From: Candidatus Nitrosopumilus sp.
GTDB lineage: Archaea; Thermoproteota; Nitrososphaeria; Nitrososphaerales; Nitrosopumilaceae
Assembly: GCA_003331425.1 (NCBI GenBank)
Contig: QOOS01000012.1
Coordinates: 1 to 34,937, forward strand
Direction: 5' to 3'
DNA: 34,937 nucleotides
The notes beneath the pieces are model-generated. The model was not told the origin of the DNA. It saw only the letters and a program-made list of their open reading frames with translations, and did not search any database. Positions 25,230 to 33,364 of this stretch are shown here, piece by piece (position 1 is the stretch's first letter; every line of letters begins with the position of its first letter). The position numbers were made by a program, and so were the translations under genes.

Positions 25230-25826
25230 ATGGGTCGAAAAGAAAGAAAAGAGCGTGAAATAAAGCGTGAAAATTATGCTACTAAACACTCTGCAGAAAA
25301 AAGAAAACAGACCCTAATTGCAGTAGGTGTTTTAGGAGTTATTGCAGTAATTGTAGGATATGCAGGATTTTTGTTTTTGACAATGACTGTTGAAGCCCCT
25401 GGAGGTCCTGAAAATGCAGGAGCGCTAGGAAGTGACCATTCACATGCAGCAATTTTAGTAAAAATATTTGGTGATGAATTTGATTTTTCAGCACCAGCTT
25501 ACCAAATTAAATCCCCATGGATACACTTTGAATCTCGAGATGGTTCGACTATTCACAAACATGCTACAGGTGTAGAGTTGGAATATTTGTTTAATTCATT
25601 ATCCATTGGATTAGATGATCAATGTTACATATTTCCAGATGGAAAATCATTTTGTAGTAATGAGGAATATTCATTGAAGTATTTCATCAATGGTGAAAGA
25701 GTTTCAGATATCAGAGCATATGAGATAATGGAAGATGACAGAATTCTGATAACATTTGGAGGAGAAACAGATGAACAAGTTCAAGAATATGTAAAACAGT
25801 TAGAAAATCAAGAAATTATTAAATAG
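25230..25826 (+). CDS. Membrane-anchored His-rich exported protein (198 aa)
   Basis: A strongly basic N-terminus (residues 1-27) precedes one membrane helix (28-51), so the rest faces outside. The outer domain has a conspicuous set of His (70, 72, 99, 109, 111), in HSHAAI, WIHF and HKHATG, and two Cys in DQCYIFPDGKSFC. This pattern could bind Cu, Zn or heme. The C-terminal part looks like a small beta-grasp domain (KYFINGERVSDIRAYEI). I do not recognise an established function. Confidence 0.7.
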   Translation: MGRKERKEREIKRENYATKHSAEKRKQTLIAVGVLGVIAVIVGYAGFLFLTMTVEAPGGPENAGALGSDHSHAAILVKIFGDEFDFSAPAYQIKSPWIHFESRDGSTIHKHATGVELEYLFNSLSIGLDDQCYIFPDGKSFCSNEEYSLKYFINGERVSDIRAYEIMEDDRILITFGGETDEQVQEYVKQLENQEIIK

Positions 25827-25868
25827 ATAATTTTTTTATTGTATTGATAACAATCAAGAGTGATAATA

Positions 25869-26015
25869 ATGAAAAGATGTTGTGATAAAACTGAAAAATA
25901 CTTTATAGAATTTAGAAAAAGAGACGATAATGAATTGATTTGGCTAGTATGTGAGGAGCATTTTCAAAAAGAAGAATTTAGAAAAAATGTTCGAAGAATT
26001 CAACCTGTTAGTTAG
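25869..26015 (+). CDS. Cys/His microprotein (48 aa)
   Basis: ATG at 25869, TAG at 26015. It starts MKRCCDK and has VCEEHF further on, so Cys 4, Cys 5, Cys 28 and His 31 could make a zinc site. The remainder is basic (KNVRRIQPVS). It ends exactly where the convergent zinc-ribbon gene ends. No family recognised. Confidence 0.5.
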   Translation: MKRCCDKTEKYFIEFRKRDDNELIWLVCEEHFQKEEFRKNVRRIQPVS

Positions 26016-26237
26016 TTAAGATTTAGATTCTTCCTTAGTAGTAAACTGAGCTTGTTTGTCAAAGAACATGAAATAGCCACATTTAGTACATTTTAAAACA
26101 GTCAGTTCAGTTGTTAAAAATTCCTTATCTTCAAATTTTCCACCTAATTTGACATTTTCTCCTGCTATCATTGCTTTATTACTTTGACAAACAGGACATG
26201 CAAGAGCCTTTTGTTCAACTTTGGAATCATCAGACAT
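26016..26237 (-). CDS. Small zinc-ribbon protein (73 aa)
   Basis: Two CxxC knuckles, CPVCQSNK (14-21) and CTKCGYFMFF (50-59), separated by a beta-rich stretch, form a zinc ribbon typical of archaeal nucleic-acid-binding or accessory proteins. The length suits a single domain. A specific partner cannot be read. Confidence 0.75.
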   Translation of the reverse strand: MSDDSKVEQKALACPVCQSNKAMIAGENVKLGGKFEDKEFLTTELTVLKCTKCGYFMFFDKQAQFTTKEESKS

Positions 26238-26291
26238 ATTCTAAAGATTAAATTTTTACAATTTAAATGATTAAAATTTTTACAAAAATAA

Positions 26292-26441
26292 CTAACATTC
26301 GTGTAATGGTAAACAGCAGCTTTTACACATACTTCTCAAAGTAAATTTTTTTAGATTTTCTTCTAATGTTTCACCTTCAGCAACTACAGCATTTGTGTAG
26401 TGACCATTATCACATTTTAGTTTATGAAGTTTAAACAACAT
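26292..26441 (-). CDS. Cys/His microprotein (49 aa)
   Basis: ATG at 26441, TAG at 26292. His 5 and Cys 10 near the start, His 14, and a C-terminal CKSCC...HEC cluster give five Cys and several His in 49 residues, which suggests a metal-binding fold. The centre is acidic and helical (EGETLEENLKKF). It accounts for most of the gap between the zinc-ribbon gene and ilvD; nothing else is visible there. Confidence 0.5.
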   Translation of the reverse strand: MLFKLHKLKCDNGHYTNAVVAEGETLEENLKKFTLRSMCKSCCLPLHEC

Positions 26442-26551
26442 AAAATGAATGAAAATGATTTCAACTTAAGCGTTTTGATAAGTTAGATCCAGAGACAGAT
26501 AACAAATTATTCAACAAAGTCTAAATTATACCAATTTGAAAATTGTCTATT

Positions 26552-28225
26552 ATGGAAATATCTAGTAGAAATGTTGTAGAAGGTACAGCTAGATCACCAC
26601 ACAGAGCCATGTACAAGGCCATGGGATTAAATGATGATGATTTATCAAAACAATTTATCGGTGTATGTCACACGGGTAATGAAGCAACTCCATGTAATAT
26701 TCATCTTCCACAATTAGCTTTAGAAGCTAAACGTGGAGTATCAGATACAGGTGCAACACCTAGAGAATTTTCAACAATTGCAGTAAGTGATGGAATTGCA
26801 ATGGGTCATGAAGGAATGAAATCATCATTAGTATCTAGAGAAATAATTGCAGATTCTATTGAAGTAATGGTTAGAGCACATCAATACGATGCATTAGTTG
26901 GAATTGCAGGTTGTGACAAAAGTTTGCCTGGAACAATGATGGCTATGGCTCGATTAAATATCCCATCAGTATTTGTGTACGGCGGAACAATTAAGCCAGG
27001 AATGTTAGATGGAAAAGAACTCACAGTTGTAGATGTTTATGAAGCCGTTGGTGCTTATGATGCAGGAAAATTATCACTAGAAGATTTAAAAAATATTGAA
27101 AATGTAGCATGTCCTAACGCAGGATCATGTGGAGGAATGTTTACTGCAAATACTATGGCATCAATTTCAGAAGCCATTGGTTTAGCATTACCAGGTAGTG
27201 CCAGTCCTCCGGCAGAAGACAGTAGAAGAAATAATGTTGTATACGATACAGGTGTTGCATGTGCTAAACTTTTAGAGATGAATATTAGACCTAAAGAAAT
27301 CTTAACTTTTGAAGCATTTGAAAATGCAATTATGATGCTAAATTCTGTAGGAGGTTCAACTAATGGCATATTGCATTTACTTGCACTTGCAAATGAGGTA
27401 AATATTGATTTAACATATGATGATTTTGAAAGAATTAGAAAGAAAACACCTCATTTAGCAGATATGAAACCTGGAGGAAATTATGTTATGGAGTCATTAG
27501 ATAGAATTGGAGGCATACCATTTGTATTAAAAAAATTATTGGATAAAGGATTACTAAATGAAGATTGTATCACAGTTACAGGTAAGACAATTAAAGAAAA
27601 TCTTAACTCATTCAAATTTCCTAGTGCTGAACAGAATATTGTAAGAACCATTGAAAATCCTATACATGAAGTTGGTACTGCAGTTATTCTCAAAGGAACA
27701 CTTGCACCTGAAGGAGCAGTAATCAAAACAGCAGGAGTAGAAATGACAAAATTCACAGGAAAAGCCAAAGTATTCGACAGAGAGGAGTTGGCATTTGATT
27801 CAGTATCTAAAGGAGAAATTGATGAAGGAGATGTAGTTGTGATTAGATATGAAGGACCAAAAGGTGGACCAGGTATGAGAGAAATGCTAGCAACCACTGC
27901 CGCATTAGTGGGTCAAGGATTAGGAAAGAAAGTAGCAATGGTAACTGATGGTAGATTTTCTGGAGGTACTCGTGGATTTATGGTAGGACATGTTGCACCT
28001 GAAGCATATGTTGGTGGACCAATTGCATTAGTCAAAAATGGAGATAAAATCACAATAGATACAGAAACCAACATCATTGACCTTCACGTATCAAATGAAG
28101 AATTAGAGAGTAGGAAAAAGGATTGGAAAAAGCCTGAAGCAAATTATACCACAGGGGCACTAGCAAAATTTGCAACACTTGTAGGTTCAGCAGCCAACGG
28201 TGCAGTCACATATGCAAATCCTTAA
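26552..28225 (+). CDS. ilvD: Dihydroxy-acid dehydratase
   Basis: About 557 residues. It dehydrates 2,3-dihydroxy acids in valine, leucine and isoleucine synthesis and uses an Fe-S cluster. Visible blocks are [90 protein letters not shown]-like and [10 protein letters not shown]. Cluster Cys candidates are in CDKS and SCGG. I chose the ATG at 26552 (MEISSRN); the TTG three codons upstream is less likely. Confidence 0.97.
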   Translation: MEISSRNVVEGTARSPHRAMYKAMGLNDDDLSKQFIGVCHTGNEATPCNIHLPQLALEAKRGVSDTGATPREFSTIAVSDGIAMGHEGMKSSLVSREIIADSIEVMVRAHQYDALVGIAGCDKSLPGTMMAMARLNIPSVFVYGGTIKPGMLDGKELTVVDVYEAVGAYDAGKLSLEDLKNIENVACPNAGSCGGMFTANTMASISEAIGLALPGSASPPAEDSRRNNVVYDTGVACAKLLEMNIRPKEILTFEAFENAIMMLNSVGGSTNGILHLLALANEVNIDLTYDDFERIRKKTPHLADMKPGGNYVMESLDRIGGIPFVLKKLLDKGLLNEDCITVTGKTIKENLNSFKFPSAEQNIVRTIENPIHEVGTAVILKGTLAPEGAVIKTAGVEMTKFTGKAKVFDREELAFDSVSKGEIDEGDVVVIRYEGPKGGPGMREMLATTAALVGQGLGKKVAMVTDGRFSGGTRGFMVGHVAPEAYVGGPIALVKNGDKITIDTETNIIDLHVSNEELESRKKDWKKPEANYTTGALAKFATLVGSAANGAVTYANP

Positions 28226-28290
28226 GAAATATTTTAAAAATAATTATCAGATAAATAAGAAATAAAACACTATACTATTTACTGAAAATA

Positions 28291-28716
28291 TTGGAAGATT
28301 CAGAAGTTTATCAATGTGAACATGAAAGTAAGATAATTCGAAAAATTAATTCAGATTACACAGTTAATGTTTGTGATAATTGTTTTGATGAATTTAACAA
28401 TACTAACACAAGACCATTGTTTTTAGCAAAACAAATCTTAACCCTAAGCAATAACATGATAAAGAAGTCTCCTGAATTTCTTAATAATTCAGATAAATCA
28501 ATTAAACTTTGGCACGATTGTAACAATGATGTTTTAGATCAATTAAAAAAATTAAACAAATCTACAAGCGATAACAAAAAAGATCCAGTAGAAGATGAGA
28601 CTGAATATAATTTTGATGAGATTTTACACGATACAGAATTAGATGATAATGAACAAAATCTAGATGGTAAAAATCTTCATGATTTGTATAGACACTCTAC
28701 AAAATTAATAAAATAA
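28291..28716 (+). CDS. Hypothetical acidic protein with N-terminal Cys/His finger (141 aa)
   Basis: A TTG start gives MEDSEVYQCEHE. The N-terminal 40 residues hold C9, H11, C34 and C37 (CxH...CDNC), a possible zinc finger. The rest is polar and very acidic (DPVEDETEYNFDEILHD), likely unstructured in part. No ATG precedes the Cys motif in frame, so TTG is the most reasonable start. It is convergent with the helicase gene, 10 nt apart. Confidence 0.6.
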   Translation: MEDSEVYQCEHESKIIRKINSDYTVNVCDNCFDEFNNTNTRPLFLAKQILTLSNNMIKKSPEFLNNSDKSIKLWHDCNNDVLDQLKKLNKSTSDNKKDPVEDETEYNFDEILHDTELDDNEQNLDGKNLHDLYRHSTKLIK

Positions 28717-28726
28717 TTTTTAGAAA

Positions 28727-30406
28727 TTAAACTTCATCCATGCCTAAAACATCATAATACGCCTTAGGTATCATTTGTTGTGCCTTAAAAAAGACATTAT
28801 TTACTGCAGTGTCCAAAACATATGTTTTTGCCCAATCTTTATCACTTCGAATTGAACGACCAAATCCTTGTAACAGTTTTGTTAATGTTTGAGAAGTATA
28901 CCATAAGGGAAACTTGTTCATTTTTGCTTTTGTTCTTTTTTCAGTATAATTTGGGTATGGTACTTTAGCAATAATTTGAAAGCGTGACAAATCATCTTTA
29001 AGATCAACGCCTTCCCATAATGATGAAGAAAGTAAAACTCCAGTTGGATCAGTAGAATGCTCAGAAATTACTTCGTCCTGAGTTTTATCATCTTTATTTT
29101 TACTGTGACATAGTCGAATTCGTTGAGTATTTTTTGGGGATAAATATCGAATAATTTTTTGACAACGAGGAATAGACGAAGTTAAAATCAAACCTCTTTC
29201 ATCGGAGTGTTCATCTAAAATTCTATCAATTGTTTTAATGACTTCTAATTCATCATCTTCAGTTGAACCATAACTTAATCGTCTAATGTTCAAAAGATCA
29301 ATTGTTCTATTTTCTATAGGAAATGGAGATTTTGGAGTATCCACAAATGCAACATCATCTTTATCCAATCCCATATTTTCACAAAAACCAAGTTTATCAA
29401 TTGTTGCAGACATGAAGATTTGAAACTCAGTATCAAAAAATTGATTTGCAAATTTTGATACATCAATTGGTTTTACAGAAATGGTTCTAAAATTTCCATT
29501 TAGGTCCTTTACAGGTTCATTAACTATGAAATTATCTTTATCAGCAATTATGTCAATTTTAGCCTGTGCAGCTCTGTCATAACGTCTTTCCAATCCTGTA
29601 ATTAATTCAAAATCAGGATTGTTTTGAAATACAGGGCTTTCTTTGATATCTTTAATTTTTTTAGCATATGAAAATGCAATATCGTCAGTTAATTGTATCA
29701 TTGAATCTAAATCAGTAAAATTGTATTTTTCAGTATTTAGATTACATTCATCAACTTGTCCAGCAAAAATATCAAATCCAACAAACTGAATTATTTGATC
29801 CTCAATTTTATGAGCCTCATCAAATACAGTAACTTTCCTATCCAGATAATCTTCAAATAATTTTTTGTTAAATTTCATTATTGTAAAAAATGCATGGTAA
29901 TTCCATAAGGAATGCTTTGAAACTAATGCATCATATTTTTGCATATAGTAATGACAAGACAAAGAATCCTGAGTATTATCTTCCACTTGTTTTATTGTGG
30001 GTTTAAAATCACAAACTTTAACAATTTCTTTACCATTTTTATTTACGCGTTCTTGACATTGACCTTTATCACAAGTTAACCCCCATCGCATAGCACGTCT
30101 ATCATTATCAACTTTCTCTGCAGACATTAATTTTAGACAAGGAAAATTTTGTTTGCCTTTAACTGGTTTTAAAAAAGGAATGTCTTTGATATATTGATCT
30201 TGCAAATGTTTTGAAGCCGTAACAGTAAATGAACTATCAAAATAATTTGAAACAGTTGCACCCACTAAGGATTTACCAACTCCAGTAGGAGCACAAATAA
30301 CAATTTTTTTAAATCCAGATTTCAAATTTGATTCAATTTCATCAAGAATAGTTTTTTGAATTTTTCTAGGAGTAAATTGATCGGGAAATTTTTCTATAAG
30401 AGACAG
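28727..30406 (-). CDS. XPD/Rad3-family DNA helicase with Fe-S cluster; start codon uncertain
   Basis: A superfamily 2 helicase. Counted from the TTG at 30325, Walker A is APTGVGKS (12-19), DEAH is 169-172, and five Cys (63, 85, 90, 105, 124) lie where XPD/DinG place the four-Cys Fe-S cluster. The C-terminal motif VI is QGFGRSIR. Function: 5'-3' unwinding in repair or recombination. The frame extends upstream with FTPRKIQKTILDEIE, the usual Q-like region, but without an ATG, GTG or TTG. CTG at 30406 is the best guess; the ATG at 30416 is one frame off. Confidence 0.85.
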   Translation of the reverse strand: MSLIEKFPDQFTPRKIQKTILDEIESNLKSGFKKIVICAPTGVGKSLVGATVSNYFDSSFTVTASKHLQDQYIKDIPFLKPVKGKQNFPCLKLMSAEKVDNDRRAMRWGLTCDKGQCQERVNKNGKEIVKVCDFKPTIKQVEDNTQDSLSCHYYMQKYDALVSKHSLWNYHAFFTIMKFNKKLFEDYLDRKVTVFDEAHKIEDQIIQFVGFDIFAGQVDECNLNTEKYNFTDLDSMIQLTDDIAFSYAKKIKDIKESPVFQNNPDFELITGLERRYDRAAQAKIDIIADKDNFIVNEPVKDLNGNFRTISVKPIDVSKFANQFFDTEFQIFMSATIDKLGFCENMGLDKDDVAFVDTPKSPFPIENRTIDLLNIRRLSYGSTEDDELEVIKTIDRILDEHSDERGLILTSSIPRCQKIIRYLSPKNTQRIRLCHSKNKDDKTQDEVISEHSTDPTGVLLSSSLWEGVDLKDDLSRFQIIAKVPYPNYTEKRTKAKMNKFPLWYTSQTLTKLLQGFGRSIRSDKDWAKTYVLDTAVNNVFFKAQQMIPKAYYDVLGMDEV

Positions 30407-30505
30407 GATTAATCATCTCGATTTTAGGTATTAAAAGCATGAAGGTTCTTGTGATATACAAAATTTTCCATCATCGTTTTAATATCAATTGAAAATATAG
30501 ATAGT

Positions 30506-30820
30506 ATGGAATTACTTGATGACAAAATGAGAGTATGGTTAGAAAGTGCAAAATTTGTTAAGTCAATTTCAGGAATTTATGTATTCTATAACAGAAATAA
30601 AGAACCAATATTTGTTGGTGAAACAGAAAATCTCGAGAAAACATTTACTAAATTTTTAGATACTGATTTTGAAGAAAATGAATGTTTGAAAAAAACAGCA
30701 TTTTACCAGAGAATTTTTACAGACAACCAAAAACAAGAACAATTAGAATTAATTAATCAAATTAAAAATGAAACTGGTAATTATCCATCATGCAATTCAG
30801 AAATTGAAATACAAACATAA
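30506..30820 (+). CDS. Diverged GIY-YIG-like domain protein (104 aa)
   Basis: GIY at 23-25 (SGIYVFYNRNKE) and FVG at 36-38 (PIFVGETENLEKTF) match the two strands of the GIY-YIG nuclease fold. The Arg normally following (as in NLRKR) is absent: here it reads NLEKT. It is therefore probably not an active nuclease, or acts differently. The C-terminal helix is Gln/Glu-rich. It is divergent from the helicase gene. Confidence 0.65.
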   Translation: MELLDDKMRVWLESAKFVKSISGIYVFYNRNKEPIFVGETENLEKTFTKFLDTDFEENECLKKTAFYQRIFTDNQKQEQLELINQIKNETGNYPSCNSEIEIQT

Positions 30821-30862
30821 TAAAAAATTATTATAAAATATAGGTAAAACAACCAAAAAATA

Positions 30863-30907
30863 ATTCTAAATCAATAGAATAACAAAAGGATTTGTCCATT
30901 TATAAAA
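30863..30907 (+). promoter_or_regulatory. Operator palindrome, copy 3 (30863-30880), and TATA box (30899-30907)
   Basis: ATTCTA-AATCAA-TAGAAT differs from copy 1 at a single spacer base. TTTATAAAA begins 18 nt downstream, predicting a transcript starting around 30927 that leads into the C2H2 gene. The geometry matches the other two copies. Confidence 0.55.
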
Positions 30908-30949
30908 AAATCATGAAAGTGATAATAGTGATAATGCCGTAATGATACC

Positions 30950-31069
30950 ATGCACCAATGTTACTATTGTGATCAAATATTTGATTCAAAAGAGGACTTG
31001 TATGAACATTCAGAAGTTCATTCAGATAGTGAGAGAAATAAAGAAATCAAAGATAGACAAAAAAAATAA
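30950..31069 (+). CDS. Single C2H2 zinc-finger microprotein (39 aa)
   Basis: ATG at 30950 to TAA at 31069. Residues 4-24 form a textbook C2H2 finger: CYYC, then IF, L and twelve residues between the second Cys and the first His, ending HSEVH (Cx2C-x12-Hx3H). A basic tail follows (KEIKDRQKK). A longer overlapping frame (from 30942) is Lys-rich and featureless and I take it as the shadow. It probably binds DNA, RNA or protein as a one-finger module. The strong promoter supports expression. Confidence 0.65.
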   Translation: MHQCYYCDQIFDSKEDLYEHSEVHSDSERNKEIKDRQKK

Positions 31070-31161
31070 AAATAGGCTCAAAAAATTACTAAAAAAAAAT
31101 AGAGTAAGAGTTAGAATAAATCAAATTTAGATTATCATATAAGAATTTAAAAATAAAAAAT

Positions 31162-31425
31162 ATGGATTGGGTAGAATTACTATTACAAAAGTCATGTGAC
31201 AAAACACTTCAAAAAGGTGAAGTACTTCACAGTCTTTTTCACATGATTGAAGTAAATGAAAAAACACTAAACCATATTGAAACAGACAAAAGAGATTTTG
31301 GGCCAGAGTTAGAAGAATTAAAACAAACTGAAATCAAGGACATAAATTTTCATTTAAAATATTATCGTAGTTTGGTAAATTACATAAATTCAATTCCAGA
31401 AAGTAAAATGATAAAAAATCAATAA
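31162..31425 (+). CDS. Hypothetical helical protein (87 aa)
   Basis: All-helical with many His/Glu/Lys residues (HSLFHMIEVNEKTLNHIETDK), possibly a two-helix hairpin resembling four-helix-bundle halves. Not membrane-bound. It is convergent with the DUF922-type gene, 4 nt apart. No family recognised. Confidence 0.55.
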   Translation: MDWVELLLQKSCDKTLQKGEVLHSLFHMIEVNEKTLNHIETDKRDFGPELEELKQTEIKDINFHLKYYRSLVNYINSIPESKMIKNQ

Positions 31426-31429
31426 CAAA

Positions 31430-31975
31430 TTATTTTCTTAATTTAACAAAAATTTCATCATATTTTTCTTGTTCAGGAATATTTTTTCCAAAATTAGTTT
31501 CCTGATCATATTCATCACGTTTTTCTTTTAAGTGTAAATTCAATTTTTCAACTTCTAATGAAATCATTTTACCAGAATCGCCTTTTGCATATTGTTTTCT
31601 TTGAGCATCATTTTGGCCCCTTGTAGGAAACTGTTTATTATAAAATTTATTTTCAAATATTTTTTGATGTTTTCTTTTAATAATTTCAGCAAGATCAAAA
31701 TGACCTTGTTCATGTTTTAATAAACCATCATTAAATTCAGACATTCTAATCCAAGATAAAAGTGGATTAAATTCTACACTGAGTTGTATATTCTCAACAG
31801 AAAAAACAACCTGATCATCTAGTTGTTCAGAATTAACAACCCATGTAAAACCATATTTTATTACACTATGAGAATCCTCAAAAATTCCAGGGTTGGGTTC
31901 GGCCATAAAATTTGATACATTTAGTATGGGATTATCAGACCAGTGAATTACCTCATTTTCAATCATAATTTTCAT
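31430..31975 (-). CDS. DUF922-type putative zinc metallopeptidase
   Basis: 181 residues. The motif HEQGHFDLAE (88-97) is an HExxH zinc site followed by FD, as in DUF922 proteins, which are predicted secreted or cytoplasmic Zn peptidases. The region before it (EFNPLLSWIRMSEFNDGLLKHEQ) also fits. No signal peptide is visible, so it appears intracellular. A second ATG at 31966 is an alternative start. Substrate unknown. Confidence 0.65.
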   Translation of the reverse strand: MKIMIENEVIHWSDNPILNVSNFMAEPNPGIFEDSHSVIKYGFTWVVNSEQLDDQVVFSVENIQLSVEFNPLLSWIRMSEFNDGLLKHEQGHFDLAEIIKRKHQKIFENKFYNKQFPTRGQNDAQRKQYAKGDSGKMISLEVEKLNLHLKEKRDEYDQETNFGKNIPEQEKYDEIFVKLRK

Positions 31976-32116
31976 CTATTGACTTATACAATAAATTATT
32001 TGATTTGAGATGTTGAAAATTTATGCCTGATAAAAAAAAGGATAATTTTTTTAACCCATTTTGAGCAAATAACACGACACATTTTATTTTATCAATTTGT
32101 AGAAATCAAAATCAAT

Positions 32117-32210
32117 AGATTCACGAGAACAGGATTTGTGCTGGTTAAATCATAATGTAACTCCCAAAGAGTCGATGATAGTGATTTAACTTGCCTGTTT
32201 TCATGATTCT
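32117..32210. ncRNA. Long stem-loop, candidate structured RNA
   Basis: Three stacked helices: 32117-32133 with 32194-32210 (14 Watson-Crick pairs and one G-U out of 17); 32144-32152 GTTAAATCA with 32182-32190 TGATTTAAC (nine perfect); 32160-32163 ACTC with 32169-32172 GAGT around a 5-nt loop. Internal loops are 10/3 and 7/9 nt. TTTTATTTTAT at 32082-32092 could be a plus-strand TATA box. The strand is not certain. The rest of 31976-32243 holds no gene I can support. Confidence 0.5.
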
Positions 32211-32243
32211 AAAGTATTAATTTTAGACAAATAATCAGTATCT

Positions 32244-32321
32244 ATGAATAAAAAATTTTATGCATGGATGGGAATATCATTAGCTGCTTCGGCAGTTGGT
32301 TTATTCTTGCTATTTTCTTAA
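32244..32321 (+). CDS. Tiny membrane peptide (25 aa)
   Basis: MNKKFYAW followed by a membrane helix (MGISLAASAVGLFLLFS). The positive cap and single span resemble small subunits or regulators of membrane complexes. It starts 34 nt after the stem-loop. At this length the open frame alone is weak evidence. Confidence 0.4.
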   Translation: MNKKFYAWMGISLAASAVGLFLLFS

Positions 32322-32418
32322 TGATTACAGGTTTTTTAAAAATGAAATTTTTTGTTAGGTGTTATTGAAATATTTTTAAAAAATTTAATTATTAGTTAAA
32401 AAATATCAGAAATTGAAA

Positions 32419-32625
32419 ATGACATTGTGTCCAACATGTAAATTATCTATGGAATCACATTCTACTCCAGAATTAATGGAATGTTGTATGAAACAAGTGA
32501 ATGATGGACTAATAGATAATCAAAAAGGTACATGTCCAAATTGCAAACATCAAATAGAAAAACATTCAGATAAACAATTAGCTGAATGCACATTAGAATT
32601 TTTAAAATCAAATAACAGCAATTAA
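32419..32625 (+). CDS. Duplicated zinc-knuckle protein (68 aa)
   Basis: Two copies of a CPxCK-x4/5-H-S-x4-L-x-E-C unit: CPTCKLSMESHSTPELMEC and CPNCKHQIEKHSDKQLAEC. Each unit supplies three Cys and one His, a likely zinc site. The copies are separated by about 19 residues. I chose the ATG at 32419; the in-frame TTG at 32413 is an alternative. It is first in a run of small plus-strand genes. Confidence 0.65.
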   Translation: MTLCPTCKLSMESHSTPELMECCMKQVNDGLIDNQKGTCPNCKHQIEKHSDKQLAECTLEFLKSNNSN

Positions 32626-32662
32626 AGATAAGATTAAACAAGAGAAAGTATGCCAATTAACC

Positions 32663-33256
32663 ATGAATCAATTAACTAAAAAAATTATCAGCGAGTTTTC
32701 ACCAATGTGGACAAATAAACAAGTCTGGGAATTTGATCAAACCAATCCTGAATTGACTTTTGATTTAATTTATGTTGAACCTGGTAAATATGATGAAAAA
32801 TTATGGGAATCAAAATCAGCTCACTTGGATTCAGAGGTTAGAGATCTAATTGTTAGAACATTTGATAATTTGTTAGATAATGAGGAATTATGGATTTCCA
32901 ATAAAAGTGAAAAATCATTGAACAAAAATAATGTTGCATATCTAATGGCAGTAATTGTTGACACCATGATTGAAGAGGAAGTTTGTCTAAATTTCAGACT
33001 AGATAGAGACTTCTTAGTGTTATCAATAGATAGAGATGCAGATGTAATTGATTGTAAAGAATTTTTTGAGGAGTTTTATCATTTGGCTACGGGTTTCAAT
33101 TATGATACAGATACAGGAATTCCAGATGATGAAACTGAAGCAGAAATGTATCTAACACGATTGCAAGAGGAATTTGATGAAAAAATGAATGGTTTTCTTG
33201 GAGACAAGTACTTGCCAGGAAATAATGATCCAGATACCATCAATGCAGAAGAATAA
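32663..33256 (+). CDS. Hypothetical acidic protein (197 aa)
   Basis: A soluble, mixed alpha/beta protein with a very acidic C-terminal third (GIPDDETEAEMY...NNDPDTINAEE). It has two Cys (about 109 and 133) in different blocks. It follows the zinc-knuckle gene by 37 nt and precedes two coupled microgenes. No family recognised. Confidence 0.6.
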   Translation: MNQLTKKIISEFSPMWTNKQVWEFDQTNPELTFDLIYVEPGKYDEKLWESKSAHLDSEVRDLIVRTFDNLLDNEELWISNKSEKSLNKNNVAYLMAVIVDTMIEEEVCLNFRLDRDFLVLSIDRDADVIDCKEFFEEFYHLATGFNYDTDTGIPDDETEAEMYLTRLQEEFDEKMNGFLGDKYLPGNNDPDTINAEE

Positions 33257-33280
33257 TTAAAACTACAAATGAAATTGATA

Positions 33281-33364
33281 ATGATGAATGAGGAGAACTT
33301 ACCAGCACAATGTCATCCAATCATTAAAGCTAAAAAGAAGAAATCTAAGGAAAATGAAAAATGA
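33281..33364 (+). CDS. 27-aa basic microprotein coupled to the next gene
   Basis: MMNEENLPAQCHPIIKA followed by a Lys-rich tail. The TGA overlaps the ATG of the next gene as ATGA, a common coupling arrangement. An in-frame ATG at 33269 would add four residues. Short enough that it could be a translated leader rather than a functional protein. Confidence 0.4.
   Translation: MMNEENLPAQCHPIIKAKKKKSKENEK

Noticed and set aside
27055-27897. Minus-strand open frames inside ilvD
   Set aside because: Antisense shadows with Ser/Ile-rich composition unlike real proteins.
30942-31130. 62-aa open frame over the C2H2 gene
   Set aside because: Lys/Arg/Ile low-complexity product without structure; the alternative frame encodes a perfect zinc finger.
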